From SAR86 cluster bacterium (GTDB lineage Bacteria; Pseudomonadota; Gammaproteobacteria; Magnimaribacterales; D2472), in assembly GCA_004212975.1 (NCBI GenBank), contig SHBF01000003.1, positions 1 to 59,802 on the forward strand: 59,802 nucleotides of DNA. Direction: 5' to 3'. The translations under genes and the position numbers were made by a program. Each line of letters begins with the position of its first letter. Within the stretch, counting starts at the first letter, position 1. The notes beneath the pieces are model-generated. The model had not been told where the DNA came from, did no database searches, and saw only the letters and a program-made list of their open reading frames with translations. Positions 19,344-29,217 of this stretch are shown piece after piece.

Positions 19344-20045
19344 TCATCTTGCAGCTTTATCTTTTATAAAATAAGGTAAATATATTAAGTAAAAAACTGC
19401 AATTGCAAGTGGCGTTGTAACTAACAAATGCAATGGCGGTTCTGGAAATACATCCATTAGTGAAGCACCATCTGGTTTAGCCATCAAATACCAAAAATTT
19501 GCAGGATCACCTAACATCAAATTAATCACATAGACTATTGGCAATAATATAAAAGCAGTAATTGCTGACACTTTTAATATATCTTTTGCATAAGGTCTAT
19601 TTCCAAGAGAAACTGTTGCATACATTATTCCAACAATAATCATTCCATGACCAATCATAAAAAATATGTAATCTAAATCATGATGACTTACATCTGGAGT
19701 AAGAATTGCCATAGATGCTCCACCCAGGCCCCAAAAAAATGCACACAGATATAGAATCCTTGGCCCACCCAATAAAAACCAAATTAGAAATATTTCAGAA
19801 AGATCACACATATGTAGTGGAATTGTTTCTCTCCAATCATATGGATTTGCTAACAAATAAAGATCTTTATATGGTGAAATAATGACATGTGCAGCTATTA
19901 TTCCTGCGATTATTTTGCTCATAAGTGATTTATCACTTTCAGATTTATTTTTATAGACCTTTGGTAAAAATACTGAAACTATAATCACTGAAAATATAGT
20001 TATTAGGTGAACTGTGCCAAATATTTGAAAAGGTGTACCAAACAT
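19344..20045 (-). CDS. TIGR02206/YwaF family membrane protein
   Basis: HLITIFSVI, ETIPLHMCDLSEIF, TPDVSHHDLDYIFFMIGHGMII. Confidence 0.8.
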   Translation of the reverse strand: MFGTPFQIFGTVHLITIFSVIIVSVFLPKVYKNKSESDKSLMSKIIAGIIAAHVIISPYKDLYLLANPYDWRETIPLHMCDLSEIFLIWFLLGGPRILYLCAFFWGLGGASMAILTPDVSHHDLDYIFFMIGHGMIIVGIMYATVSLGNRPYAKDILKVSAITAFILLPIVYVINLMLGDPANFWYLMAKPDGASLMDVFPEPPLHLLVTTPLAIAVFYLIYLPYFIKDKAAR

Positions 20046-20087
20046 ATTATTCCCTATTAAATTTATAAATTCGAATTATATTATTAT

Positions 20088-22067
20088 TTAAGAGTTGTTG
20101 AAACTTTCTAGTAAAATTTGTTCTGTTAAAATTGCAGGTAAAATTTTCGACTCGCTCATTCCAGGTTTCCAAAAAATATACAACGGAACACCATTTCTAT
20201 TATAGGATTCAAGAGTTTTTAAAATTTCATCATTTTTGTTAGTCCAATCAGCAACAATGTATTGGATGTTATTTTCATAAATGTATTCTTTAACATTTGG
20301 TCTTGATAAGGCAATTTTGTCATTTGTTTGGCAAGTTATGCACCACGCAGCCGTAAAATTAATTAAATAAGCTTGATTTATGTCTTTATATTTATTTTCT
20401 ATATTTTTATTCCATTGAACATAATCGTAACTCTCAAGTTTTAAGGCATTTGTAGATTGTATTTCGTTTGAAGGAATATCCCTAAATTGAAAGAAAATTA
20501 CAAAAGCTGCAATAACAAAAATAACTAATTTATAGCTAGATTTCTTAAGTTTTGTAGCAATCCATATTAACAAGGAGATCATTAGAATCGTCATTAAAAG
20601 AAAAATCACTTCTTTTGAAGATGTTTGAACGCTAAATACCCATATTAACCATATTGACGTCGCAAACATGGGAAATGCAAAAAATTCTTTCAAAGCAACC
20701 GTCCAATTACCTGGTTTAGGTAGATAATTTATTAAACTTGGTAAGGCTGATAATACAAAATAAGGAAATGCAAAACCTAGACCTAGTGCAGAAAATACTG
20801 GTAATGTAATTCCAGAGGGTTGAATTAATGCATAACCAAGTGCTGCACCCATAAATGGTGCTGTGCATGGTGAGGCAACAATAACAGCTAAAATACCTGT
20901 AGAAAAGGAACCTAGTAAACTTCCGTTGGTTCCTATGCTACCAAGTCTAGTTAATGATGAGCCTATGTTTATATCGCTTAGAAGCACTAAACCAATTACA
21001 AACATTAATAAACTTAGTAATCCAACAATAAGTGGTGACTGTAATTGAAATCCCCAGCCTAAATATAAGCCAGCTTGTTTTAGCAAAATCATTGCAAATC
21101 CAATAAGAAGAAATGAAATCATCACTCCAGCACAAAATGATAAGGAATGAGCTCTAATTTTTGATGGAGATTGATTACTCATTGAAACAAAACTTAGAAC
21201 TTTTAATGAAATTATTGGAAAAACGCATGGCATTAAATTTAAAATTAGGCCACCTACAAATGCAAAAATTAAAGCTTGTAAAAACGAAATACTAAGAGAG
21301 TTTTCAGTAGTATTTTCAATTTCAGTATCAATTATATAACTCTCGTTATCATTAATAGTTAATACTCCAGATAAATACTCAAAAGATTTAAGATCATCTA
21401 ATTTTTTTATCTTAAGCAGATAAATATTTTCTTCTTTAATGAGCTTTTGATCTGAAGAATGTTCAATAATTTCTTGATTATCGATAAAAAATGTTGCGGA
21501 ACTAACATCGAAAGGCCAAGAAAACCTTATATTTATGAACTCACTATCTAGTGATGCCCTCACTGGAAGTATCTGAGATGGAACTTTTAAAAACCAATCA
21601 TACAGTTCAGCATCATTTTTAATTTCATTAAGATTTGTTTTAATTAATGCTTTTTCTGGAACACAAATGTCATCACATATTAAAAAATCTATATTTGCCT
21701 CAATAAATGAATTCTGATCGTTATAGTTATTAATCTCATAGGGAAAAATTACAAAATTCTTATACCCATATGTCATTAGTGGTTCATATGGAATTAAAAT
21801 TGGAGTTGGCCAATATAAATCGCTTATTGCAATATTTTCATCATGAGACCATTTAACTTTTATTGGGCCTCCTGAATCACCAGGATTTTTCCAATAAGTA
21901 TGCCAATTCTCTTGCATATCCATTCTAATACCAATAAGAGTTTGGCTTTTACCTTCTTTTACATTTTCAAACTTTACCAACGAGACATTTGCATGACCAG
22001 TATCAACGGTCACTGCATCTGTAGCTAAGCAAAAAAATAGTAGAAAGGATATTTTAAGAAATTTCAT
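20088..22067 (-). CDS. dsbD: DsbD-like protein-disulfide reductase (thiol:disulfide interchange)
   Basis: N-terminal DsbD-type domain, CcdA-like TM domain with PCVFP and PCTAPFMGAALG, C-terminal thioredoxin AAWCITCQTN; start chosen at MKFLKISFLLFF (ORF track extends to 22112). Confidence 0.88.
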   Translation of the reverse strand: MKFLKISFLLFFCLATDAVTVDTGHANVSLVKFENVKEGKSQTLIGIRMDMQENWHTYWKNPGDSGGPIKVKWSHDENIAISDLYWPTPILIPYEPLMTYGYKNFVIFPYEINNYNDQNSFIEANIDFLICDDICVPEKALIKTNLNEIKNDAELYDWFLKVPSQILPVRASLDSEFINIRFSWPFDVSSATFFIDNQEIIEHSSDQKLIKEENIYLLKIKKLDDLKSFEYLSGVLTINDNESYIIDTEIENTTENSLSISFLQALIFAFVGGLILNLMPCVFPIISLKVLSFVSMSNQSPSKIRAHSLSFCAGVMISFLLIGFAMILLKQAGLYLGWGFQLQSPLIVGLLSLLMFVIGLVLLSDINIGSSLTRLGSIGTNGSLLGSFSTGILAVIVASPCTAPFMGAALGYALIQPSGITLPVFSALGLGFAFPYFVLSALPSLINYLPKPGNWTVALKEFFAFPMFATSIWLIWVFSVQTSSKEVIFLLMTILMISLLIWIATKLKKSSYKLVIFVIAAFVIFFQFRDIPSNEIQSTNALKLESYDYVQWNKNIENKYKDINQAYLINFTAAWCITCQTNDKIALSRPNVKEYIYENNIQYIVADWTNKNDEILKTLESYNRNGVPLYIFWKPGMSESKILPAILTEQILLESFNNS

Positions 22068-22095
22068 AAAATGTAATTTTATCCTATTTAACATT

Positions 22096-22116
22096 TGGGG
22101 TGCATTATGCACCCCA
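22096..22116. terminator. GC-rich perfect hairpin between Hsp20 and dsbD
   Basis: TGGGGTGCA-TTA-TGCACCCCA with no strong T-tract. Confidence 0.5.
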
Positions 22117-22132
22117 TTTCACATTATATGAG

Positions 22133-22585
22133 TTATTTACTTGAGATTCTTTTTGGTGATTTAATCTCAATCATCCTAGGTTTCTTTTCATCAGGAATAA
22201 TTTTCTCAAGACTAATAGTTAATAAACCATTAACTAATTCTGCGCCTTTAACAACAACATCCTCAGAAAGGGTAAATTGCTGTTTAAATGCTCTCTGAGC
22301 AATTCCTTGATATACAACCTTATTCTCACCATTTACAACCTCAGTGGTTGGCCCATCGTAACTTACTGAAAGAACTCCTTCAGCAAGCTCTATTTGGATA
22401 TCATCTTTTGACAATCCAGCTACAGCAATCTCTATGGCAAAATAATTACCTTCCTTGCTAATGTTATATGGTGGATAGCTTGATGATCTATCATTAGACT
22501 CAGAGAGTCTTTGTAATCTATCAAACAAAGGTTCGAACCCTAGTACACGTGTTGTGAAAAATGGGTCTGTAAAGTTAAGTATCAT
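22133..22585 (-). CDS. Hsp20 family small heat shock protein
   Basis: IbpA-like FEPLFDRLQRLSES, YPPYNI, VAGLSKDDIQIELAEGVLSV; start at ATG 22585 preceded by GGAGGA. Confidence 0.93.
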   Translation of the reverse strand: MILNFTDPFFTTRVLGFEPLFDRLQRLSESNDRSSSYPPYNISKEGNYFAIEIAVAGLSKDDIQIELAEGVLSVSYDGPTTEVVNGENKVVYQGIAQRAFKQQFTLSEDVVVKGAELVNGLLTISLEKIIPDEKKPRMIEIKSPKRISSK

Positions 22586-22675
22586 AATAGTCCTCCTTAA
22601 AAGCGACTTTATAAACGTGCATCTAATAAAAGCATACACATGTTAATGCGAAGATCCGTCATGGCATCTTCATCA
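22586..22675 (-). promoter_or_regulatory. candidate ROSE-like RNA thermometer in Hsp20 5' UTR
   Basis: 3' hairpin AGUC(G)CUU-UUAAG-GAGGACU (22589-22608) occludes the SD and contains UCGCU opposite AGGA; upstream hairpin GAAGAU(G)CC-AUGAC-GGAUCUUC (22650-22671). Confidence 0.6.
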
Positions 22676-22681
22676 TTTTAT

Positions 22682-22709
22682 ATTTATAGCCATTATTAGG
22701 TTTTTCAAC
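22682..22709 (-). promoter_or_regulatory. sigma32-like promoter for Hsp20 gene
   Basis: Minus strand GTTGAAA-N13-CTATAAAT, resembling CTTGAAA-N13-CCCCATNT at the -35 but weaker at -10. Confidence 0.45.
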
Positions 22710-22779
22710 CTTTATTTTTTTTTAATTTTAAAATATCCTTATATCAGAACTTTTTTAAAAATCAAATGTCAAAATTATT

Positions 22780-23184
22780 ATGAAAACCAAATTTATTTTG
22801 CTTACACTTATATTTTCTTTTTCTGCAATTTTTAATGCAAAAGAAACATTACCGTCTATTGAACAAGGTCAAACATGGTATCTAGAATCAATAAGCAATA
22901 AACTGAATCCTTCAACAAGCAAGGTTTTGTATTACTTTTCTAGTGATGCATATAACACCTATCAGGCAAGAATATTTTCAGATTGGGATAGGTTTTCTAT
23001 TATAGATTCAAGAAACTTAGTTAGATTAAATAAAGGCGACAGAATTGAAATTTTAAATTCCAAACATTTTGAAAAAATATACGAAGTTAAGTTATTAGAC
23101 GGTTTTGAAAAAAATAGAAAATACTATGTTATAAAAGATGATCTTATAAGACACTATAAATTATCTAAAGGTGAAGATTCATGA
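22780..23184 (+). CDS. hypothetical secreted protein
   Basis: Signal peptide MKTKFILLTLIFSFSAIFNA; ATGA overlap with next gene. Confidence 0.65.
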   Translation: MKTKFILLTLIFSFSAIFNAKETLPSIEQGQTWYLESISNKLNPSTSKVLYYFSSDAYNTYQARIFSDWDRFSIIDSRNLVRLNKGDRIEILNSKHFEKIYEVKLLDGFEKNRKYYVIKDDLIRHYKLSKGEDS

Positions 23185-23636
23185 AAAATTTTTCATTAAT
23201 AGCGCTTATTTTCGTCATATCATCATGTGTAAATAATTCATTGCAGCCAGACATTGTTTCAAGATCAGATGCCCAAAAACAACAATATGTTGTTTTTGGT
23301 ACAGTTAGAGATATTTCAATGGTAACAATTGAAGGTGATAGAGAAGTTGGTGCTGCTGCAGGAGCAGCTATTGGAGCAACTGTTGGCAAAAATACAACAG
23401 ATTCAGAACCAGAATCTGATATTGCTGCAGTTGTAGGAGGCTTGGTAGGTTCAGCTATTGGATCTGAGATTGGTTCAGCAGTAACAAAGAAAGATGGAGT
23501 TGAATTATTGATAGAGACCGAATCTGGTACCTTTGTTTCCATTATTCAAGAGGTTGGTAATTTTTCATATAATACTGGTCAAAAAGTAAGAATCATAAAA
23601 AGAAATGGAAAATCAAGAGTTGTTCCTTTTGAATAA
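23181..23636 (+). CDS. glycine-zipper outer membrane lipoprotein (SlyB/Pcp-like)
   Basis: Lipobox ISSC; GAAAGAAIGATVGKN... AAVVGGLVGSAIGSEIGSAV. Confidence 0.82.
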   Translation: MKNFSLIALIFVISSCVNNSLQPDIVSRSDAQKQQYVVFGTVRDISMVTIEGDREVGAAAGAAIGATVGKNTTDSEPESDIAAVVGGLVGSAIGSEIGSAVTKKDGVELLIETESGTFVSIIQEVGNFSYNTGQKVRIIKRNGKSRVVPFE

Positions 23637-24088
23637 TGTCAGATGATCTATTCAATACCATATATAACAAATCTCTAGATTTATTATCGAGAAGAGAACA
23701 CTCATTCAAAGAAATTAAAGAAAAGCTATCTGCGCGTTTTGAAAATAAAGAAATAATAGAATCTGTTATTGAAAAACTTAGTGATAATAACTTAGTAAAT
23801 AATACACGATATGCCGAAGCCTATGTATCGGCTAGAAAAAGAAAAGGATTTGGGCCTAAAAAGATTGCTTTTGAATTGTCATCAAAAGGTGTTGATGAAT
23901 CAGTAACAAATAGCGTAATTATTGAAGAGGGCGATTGGGAATCGGCTGCTAAATTAGCTTTTTCAAAAAAATTCAAAGATGGTCCAAGTCCTGATATCAA
24001 AGAAAAATTAAAACAAAAAAGTTTTTTACAAAATAGAGGTTTTAGATTTAAAGAAATCGAATCAGTTTTTGGTAATGACATGTTATGA
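23636..24088 (+). CDS. recX: regulatory protein RecX
   Basis: LLSRREHSFKEIKEKLSARF, ARYAEAYVSARKRKGFGPKKIAFELSSKGV-type pattern. Confidence 0.88.
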   Translation: MSDDLFNTIYNKSLDLLSRREHSFKEIKEKLSARFENKEIIESVIEKLSDNNLVNNTRYAEAYVSARKRKGFGPKKIAFELSSKGVDESVTNSVIIEEGDWESAAKLAFSKKFKDGPSPDIKEKLKQKSFLQNRGFRFKEIESVFGNDML

Positions 24089-24097
24089 TTCAATGCT

Positions 24098-25678
24098 ATG
24101 TCTTATGAGGTTTTAGCTAGAAAATATAGACCATCATGCTTTGAAGAAGTTATTGGTCAAGAGCATGTCGTGAAGGCTTTGATAAACAGTATTGAGTCTG
24201 AAAAAATTCACCAAGCATTTATATTTTCAGGTACAAGGGGAGTTGGTAAGACTACTATTGCGAGAATTTTAGCAAAATGTTTAAACTGTGAGAGTAGCAC
24301 CAAACCAACATCAGTACCGTGTAATAAATGTTCTAATACTATTGAAATAACTGCCGGTAGAAGCGTTGACTTTCTAGAAATTGATGCTGCATCTAACACT
24401 CAAGTTGAGAAAATAAGGGACTTAATAGAAACAGTTGAATATAAACCCGCTAAAGGTAGGTATAAGATTTTTCTCATCGATGAAGTTCATATGCTTTCAA
24501 CTGCCAGTTTCAATGCGCTTTTAAAGACCTTAGAAGAACCACCGCCTCATGTTGTATTTATTTTTGCAACTACCAATCCAGAAAAAATTCCAAAGACAGT
24601 TCAATCAAGGTGTTTGCAGCTAAATCTTAAAACAGTTAATGAAGAAATGCTGAACAACCACATAAATCAGATATTAAAAAAAGAAGAAATCAAACATGAT
24701 GATAAGAGTACTGAATTAATATCAAAATCTGCAAATGGATCCGTAAGAGATGCTTTGACAATTCTTGATCAAGCAATAGCGCATGGTAATGGCGAGCTTA
24801 ATAGCAATGAAGTAAAAAAACTGTTGGGAACAATTGATGATTCACTTATATTTGAGCTCCTAGAGGGTGTAGTCGATGGAGATGGTAAGAAAGTTTTTGA
24901 TAAGCTTGCTGAAATTGAACAGTTATTACCAGAATATGATGTTATTCTTCGAGATTTGATAAGCATTCTTCATCAAGTTTCACTTGAACAGGTTCTAAAT
25001 AATTCAGAAAGTGAAAATATAAAACGCATATCAAAGAAAATTGATAAAGAGTTTTGTCAACTTTTATACGAAATTGGCATGAATTCTTTTACTAGATTTT
25101 CTGTACATCCAAGTCCAAAAGAATGCCTTGAAATTTGTTTATTAAGAATGCTTACATTTAATCCTCTTCAGAAACTTTCAGAAAATAACCAGAACTCTAA
25201 TCCAGGTAATGCAGAAAAAAAAAGTCTCAAAAAAGTTGATGAAGAAATAAAAAGAGATAACAGTCCTTCGTCTGCAGAATCAAGCAAAAAAAAGTTCCTT
25301 AACAATAATGAAGATTGGGTGAAATTATTTAACTCTCTAGAATTAAGCCCCTTTGCAAGAAATTATTTTGGAAATATGTCGTTACTTTTGCACAACGATG
25401 AAGGCATGATTTTAAAAGCAGATATAAATTTAGGTGAAGTCCCAGAGAATATTATGTCGGAATTTAAAATTACCGTGGAAAGTATATTTTTAAATAAAAT
25501 TAATATTAAAATTGAGAAAGGAGATGTAATTAATTCTCCAATACAATTAAATGAAAGTAAAATAGAAGAAGAAGAAAACTTGGCAAAAGATCAAATTAGC
25601 AAAGACAAAGAAATACAAGATTTCGTTGAAAAATTTAATGGAAAGATAAAACCAGAAACCATTAAACCCTCAAAGTAG
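24098..25678 (+). CDS. dnaX: DNA polymerase III subunit tau (gamma/tau)
   Basis: VLARKYRPSCFEEVIGQEHVVKALINSI, GTRGVGKTTIARILAKCLNC, zinc-site cysteines, LIDEVHMLS, SRCLQLNLK. Confidence 0.96.
   Translation: MSYEVLARKYRPSCFEEVIGQEHVVKALINSIESEKIHQAFIFSGTRGVGKTTIARILAKCLNCESSTKPTSVPCNKCSNTIEITAGRSVDFLEIDAASNTQVEKIRDLIETVEYKPAKGRYKIFLIDEVHMLSTASFNALLKTLEEPPPHVVFIFATTNPEKIPKTVQSRCLQLNLKTVNEEMLNNHINQILKKEEIKHDDKSTELISKSANGSVRDALTILDQAIAHGNGELNSNEVKKLLGTIDDSLIFELLEGVVDGDGKKVFDKLAEIEQLLPEYDVILRDLISILHQVSLEQVLNNSESENIKRISKKIDKEFCQLLYEIGMNSFTRFSVHPSPKECLEICLLRMLTFNPLQKLSENNQNSNPGNAEKKSLKKVDEEIKRDNSPSSAESSKKKFLNNNEDWVKLFNSLELSPFARNYFGNMSLLLHNDEGMILKADINLGEVPENIMSEFKITVESIFLNKINIKIEKGDVINSPIQLNESKIEEEENLAKDQISKDKEIQDFVEKFNGKIKPETIKPSK
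25215..25294 (+). other. candidate dnaX frameshift/slippage sites (A9 at 25215-25223; in-frame A AAA AAG at 25288-25294)
   Basis: Both give a stop soon after a -1 shift: KSQKS-TGA (25237-25239) and VP-TAA (25300-25302). Confidence 0.5.
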
Positions 25679-25681
25679 AAA

Positions 25682-26278
25682 ATGAACCAAGATCTATTAA
25701 ATGAACTCATAAATGCATTGACAATCCTACCTGGAGTTGGCAAAAAATCTGCTCAAAGAATGTCATTATATTTACTTGATAGGAATAAAGATGGCGCTAG
25801 TATATTAGCAAATACTCTATCTGATGCCATCGAAAGTATCCAAAGATGCTCAAATTGCAGAATGCTTACATCTAATAATTTATGTGGAGTTTGCTCCGAC
25901 TCAACAAGAGACAAAAACAGCATTTGTGTTGTTGAGAGCCCATCTGATGTATTAGCTATTGAATCAACTGGTGGCTTCAGAGGCAGATATTTTGTTTTAT
26001 TAGGAAGGCTTTCGCCAATTGATGGTATTGGACCTGAAGATTTGGGTATTGATGACCTCTTAAACATTACTAATAATGATGAAGTAAAAGAAGTAATCCT
26101 TGCAACTAGTAGCACTGTAGAAGGTGATGCAACAGCAATATTTATAAAAGATCATATTAAAAATGCTAAGGTTTCAAGAATTTCTTATGGTATTCCAATT
26201 GGAGGAGAGCTAGAGTATGTTGATGGAACTACAATTGCTCGGGCAATAGAGGGAAGGATACAAATAGATGTCGATTAA
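25682..26278 (+). CDS. recR: recombination protein RecR
   Basis: [18 protein letters not shown]4 zinc motif [16 protein letters not shown], Toprim [12 protein letters not shown]. Confidence 0.96.
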   Translation: MNQDLLNELINALTILPGVGKKSAQRMSLYLLDRNKDGASILANTLSDAIESIQRCSNCRMLTSNNLCGVCSDSTRDKNSICVVESPSDVLAIESTGGFRGRYFVLLGRLSPIDGIGPEDLGIDDLLNITNNDEVKEVILATSSTVEGDATAIFIKDHIKNAKVSRISYGIPIGGELEYVDGTTIARAIEGRIQIDVD

Positions 26279-26837
26279 ATCAGATAAATGGATTCAAAAA
26301 ATGTCACAAGAGCACAATATGATTGATCCATTTTCAAAAAATCAAGTAAGGCTTGATAGTAATGGCAATAAACTAATTTCTTACGGTGTGTCTAGTTATG
26401 GATATGACGTCAGATGCTCAAATGAATTTAAAGTTTTTACAAACATTCATTCTGCTATAGTCGATCCCAAGTCATTTGATGAAAAAAGTTTTGTTGACAT
26501 TAATTCAGATGTTTGTGTTATACCTCCAAACTCTTTTGCATTAGCCAGAACCGTTGAGTATTTTAAAATTCCCAGGAATATTCTCACTGTATGTTTAGGA
26601 AAATCAACATATGCAAGATGTGGAATTATTGTAAACGTAACTCCACTTGAACCTGAATGGGAGGGTCATGTTACTCTTGAGTTCTCAAATACAACCAATC
26701 TTCCTGCAAAAATTTATGCCGGAGAGGGAGTTGCTCAAATGCTGTTTTTTGAATCAGATGAAGAGTGTGAGATAAGTTACAAAGATCGTGATGGAAAATA
26801 TCAAGGACAAACTGGGGTTACTTTACCCAAGACTTAA
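26268..26837 (+). CDS. dcd: dCTP deaminase
   Basis: [46 protein letters not shown]. Confidence 0.96.
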   Translation: MSIKSDKWIQKMSQEHNMIDPFSKNQVRLDSNGNKLISYGVSSYGYDVRCSNEFKVFTNIHSAIVDPKSFDEKSFVDINSDVCVIPPNSFALARTVEYFKIPRNILTVCLGKSTYARCGIIVNVTPLEPEWEGHVTLEFSNTTNLPAKIYAGEGVAQMLFFESDEECEISYKDRDGKYQGQTGVTLPKT

Positions 26838-27509
26838 AACCTCTAGAAGCTTTAATGTATTTGTCCTTTCAGGACTAGTATCAATTATTTTAATGAACAT
26901 GTATTCGAGCTCTTCAGCAAGATAATAAGTTACCTTTCTATCGCTATTTAATCTTGATCTTTCAAGTATTACGCATTTTATTGTTTCTTCATTGAAGATA
27001 CATTCCTCAAGTCCAACAACATTAAATTCGTAAGATTTCGATCCTCCTTCTTCCATGTCAACAATATTAATTTTGAAATTTTTTAGACCATGTTTTACGT
27101 TTGTTCTTATCATAATTTGAACATTCAAAGGATCATATACTAAATCATTTTTCAAAGATGCAACCCACTTGTTTATGCCTTCAGAGCGAACCTCCATAGT
27201 CTCATAATCAAAATTTAAGTACTGATCTCTATCTAGAAATTTTGGTCTGATTTTTATTTCATACGAATCTGAAATAACTTCGCTATTTTTAATTTCAAAC
27301 TTAGACAAAAAAAATAAACTTGCAAAAAGATTTGATGCTTTGAATCTCATTTCAAAGCCATTTTCAGTTTTATAGAATTCTCTTATTCCAGAGATTGATA
27401 TTTCTTCTGATTCAAAATTATATTTTGCAGAATAGGGAGGTATTTCAGACGAAACCACATTGATTGATAAAAAAATTATCAACAAAAAATTTATAACTTT
27501 ATATTTCAT
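26823..27509 (-). CDS. DUF3108 domain-containing protein
   Basis: Signal peptide; [35 protein letters not shown]; position next to purN. Confidence 0.75.
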   Translation of the reverse strand: MKYKVINFLLIIFLSINVVSSEIPPYSAKYNFESEEISISGIREFYKTENGFEMRFKASNLFASLFFLSKFEIKNSEVISDSYEIKIRPKFLDRDQYLNFDYETMEVRSEGINKWVASLKNDLVYDPLNVQIMIRTNVKHGLKNFKINIVDMEEGGSKSYEFNVVGLEECIFNEETIKCVILERSRLNSDRKVTYYLAEELEYMFIKIIDTSPERTNTLKLLEVLSLG

Positions 27510-28155
27510 AACATCTTTTAATTAGCTTGTGGTTGTGTAAATTAATATTACGATATTTAACTTCGTTATTATCTAGATAAATATTTTCATTGCAAATCTC
27601 ATTGATAATTTCTGGTAGCAATAAGTGTTCAATCCTATGAATACGTTTAATTATATTTTCCAAAGTTTCACCTTTACTTATATCTATAAACCCTTGAGCA
27701 ATTAATGGACCAGCATCTAATTCAGCTGAAACATAATGTATTGAAATACCATGATGAGTATCTTTATTTTCAAGAACTTTTTCATGAGTATGTAATCCTG
27801 GATACATAGGAAGAAGAGAAGGGTGAAGATTGATCATTTTATTGGAAAATTTAGATGTAATTTTAGTACCAAGTATTCTCATGAAACCTGCCAAAACAAT
27901 TAAATCTGGACTTAGCGTATCTAAGCAATCTTCTAATGAATTTTCAAAATCAATTCTTGATGAAAACTTTTTATGATCAATAATCGTTGATGGAATATTA
28001 AACTTTGATGCCCTGGTTAGCCCATAAGCATCAGGATTATTAGAAATTACCTGAATAACTCTCCCATTAATCTTTTTGGCAGCGCATGATTCTATGATTG
28101 CTTCTAAGTTAGAACCACTGCCTGATATAAAGACTACGATTTTTTTCATTTTCAT
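27499..28155 (-). CDS. purN: phosphoribosylglycinamide formyltransferase
   Basis: VFISGSGSNLEAI, LAGFMRIL, NLHPSLLPMYPGLHTHEK, GISIHYVSAELDAGPLIAQ. Confidence 0.95.
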   Translation of the reverse strand: MKMKKIVVFISGSGSNLEAIIESCAAKKINGRVIQVISNNPDAYGLTRASKFNIPSTIIDHKKFSSRIDFENSLEDCLDTLSPDLIVLAGFMRILGTKITSKFSNKMINLHPSLLPMYPGLHTHEKVLENKDTHHGISIHYVSAELDAGPLIAQGFIDISKGETLENIIKRIHRIEHLLLPEIINEICNENIYLDNNEVKYRNINLHNHKLIKRCYEI

Positions 28156-28158
28156 TAT

Positions 28159-29190
28159 TTAGACAAATATTACAGAAGATTCTTCCTTTTTATTTTTGAC
28201 TCTTCCAATGACGAAACTATTCATTTTTAATGCTTTTATTCTCGAAGAAATATTTAACTCTTCGTCTTCATCAACAAAAAGCACCATGCCTATTCCACAA
28301 TTAAATATTCTATACATATCATCATCAGAAATATTTCCATTTTCTTGTAACCATTTAAAAATATTTGGCATTTCCCACGAGTCAGTGTCTATTTCTACGC
28401 AGAGATTATCTGATATGGATCTTGGTAGATTTTCTGTGAGCCCACCTCCCGTAATATGTGAAAGAGAATTAATCTTATAATTTGAAATTAAATCCATAAT
28501 CAATTTGGGATAAAGCAAGGTTGGCTCAAGACATCTTTTAGCTATTATATTTTTTTCTTCTTCATTTACCTTAGATTCTTTAATGATCTTTCTTATTAAA
28601 GAAAATCCATTTGAATGTGGGCCACTTGATTCTATTCCTATTAAGACATTACCGCACATGACATTATCATTTTTAAGTATCTTATCTTTGCTAACGCATC
28701 CAACTGAGAATCCAGCAAGATCGAAATTATTATCAATATAATGACCAGGCATCTCAGCAGTTTCACCGCCTAAAAGAGCACAGTCAGATTTGATGCATGC
28801 ATCTGCAATACTTTTTACAATGGTAGTAGCTTCATTAACATCTAGCTTTGAAGATGCATAATAATCCAAAAAAAATAGAGGCTTTGCACCGCACACAATT
28901 AAATCATTAACACACATGGCTACAAGATCTTGACCAATGCCTGATAAATCATTGTACTGCTGAGCAAGCGAAACTTTTGTTCCAACTCCATCTGTACATG
29001 CAACTAAAACTGGATTCTTAATATCTTTATCTAGCTCGTACATTCCTGCAAAGCCTCCAATATTATCTAAGACATTCTTATTATGAGAGGCGGCAACACT
29101 CTTTTTAATTTTATCAACTAAGCTGTTACCAGCATCAATATCAACTCCAGCTAATTTGTATGGATCATTTTCTATAATTTCTTTTGTCAT
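28159..29190 (-). CDS. purM: phosphoribosylformylglycinamidine cyclo-ligase
   Basis: YKLAGVDIDAGNSLVDKIK, ACTDGVGTKVSLA, GGETAEMPGHY, HITGGGLTENLPR. Confidence 0.97.
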   Translation of the reverse strand: MTKEIIENDPYKLAGVDIDAGNSLVDKIKKSVAASHNKNVLDNIGGFAGMYELDKDIKNPVLVACTDGVGTKVSLAQQYNDLSGIGQDLVAMCVNDLIVCGAKPLFFLDYYASSKLDVNEATTIVKSIADACIKSDCALLGGETAEMPGHYIDNNFDLAGFSVGCVSKDKILKNDNVMCGNVLIGIESSGPHSNGFSLIRKIIKESKVNEEEKNIIAKRCLEPTLLYPKLIMDLISNYKINSLSHITGGGLTENLPRSISDNLCVEIDTDSWEMPNIFKWLQENGNISDDDMYRIFNCGIGMVLFVDEDEELNISSRIKALKMNSFVIGRVKNKKEESSVIFV

Positions 29191-29217
29191 TTAAAATACC
29201 TTCATATACTAAAAAAT

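Noticed and set aside
20088-22112. DsbD start at 22112 as in the ORF track
   Set aside because: That start lies inside the GGGGTGCA hairpin and precedes a good signal peptide (MKFLKISFLLFF at 22067).
23165-23542. 125-aa minus-strand ORF, Pro/Ala/Thr/Ser-rich
   Set aside because: Low-complexity antisense of the glycine-zipper lipoprotein gene.
25229-25235. AAAAAAG following CTC in dnaX as a third slippery site
   Set aside because: In the 0 frame it reads CTC AAA AAA GTT, so the heptamer is not in the X XXY YYZ register.
25753-26115. 120-aa minus-strand ORF inside recR
   Set aside because: Antisense shadow ORF of a conserved gene.
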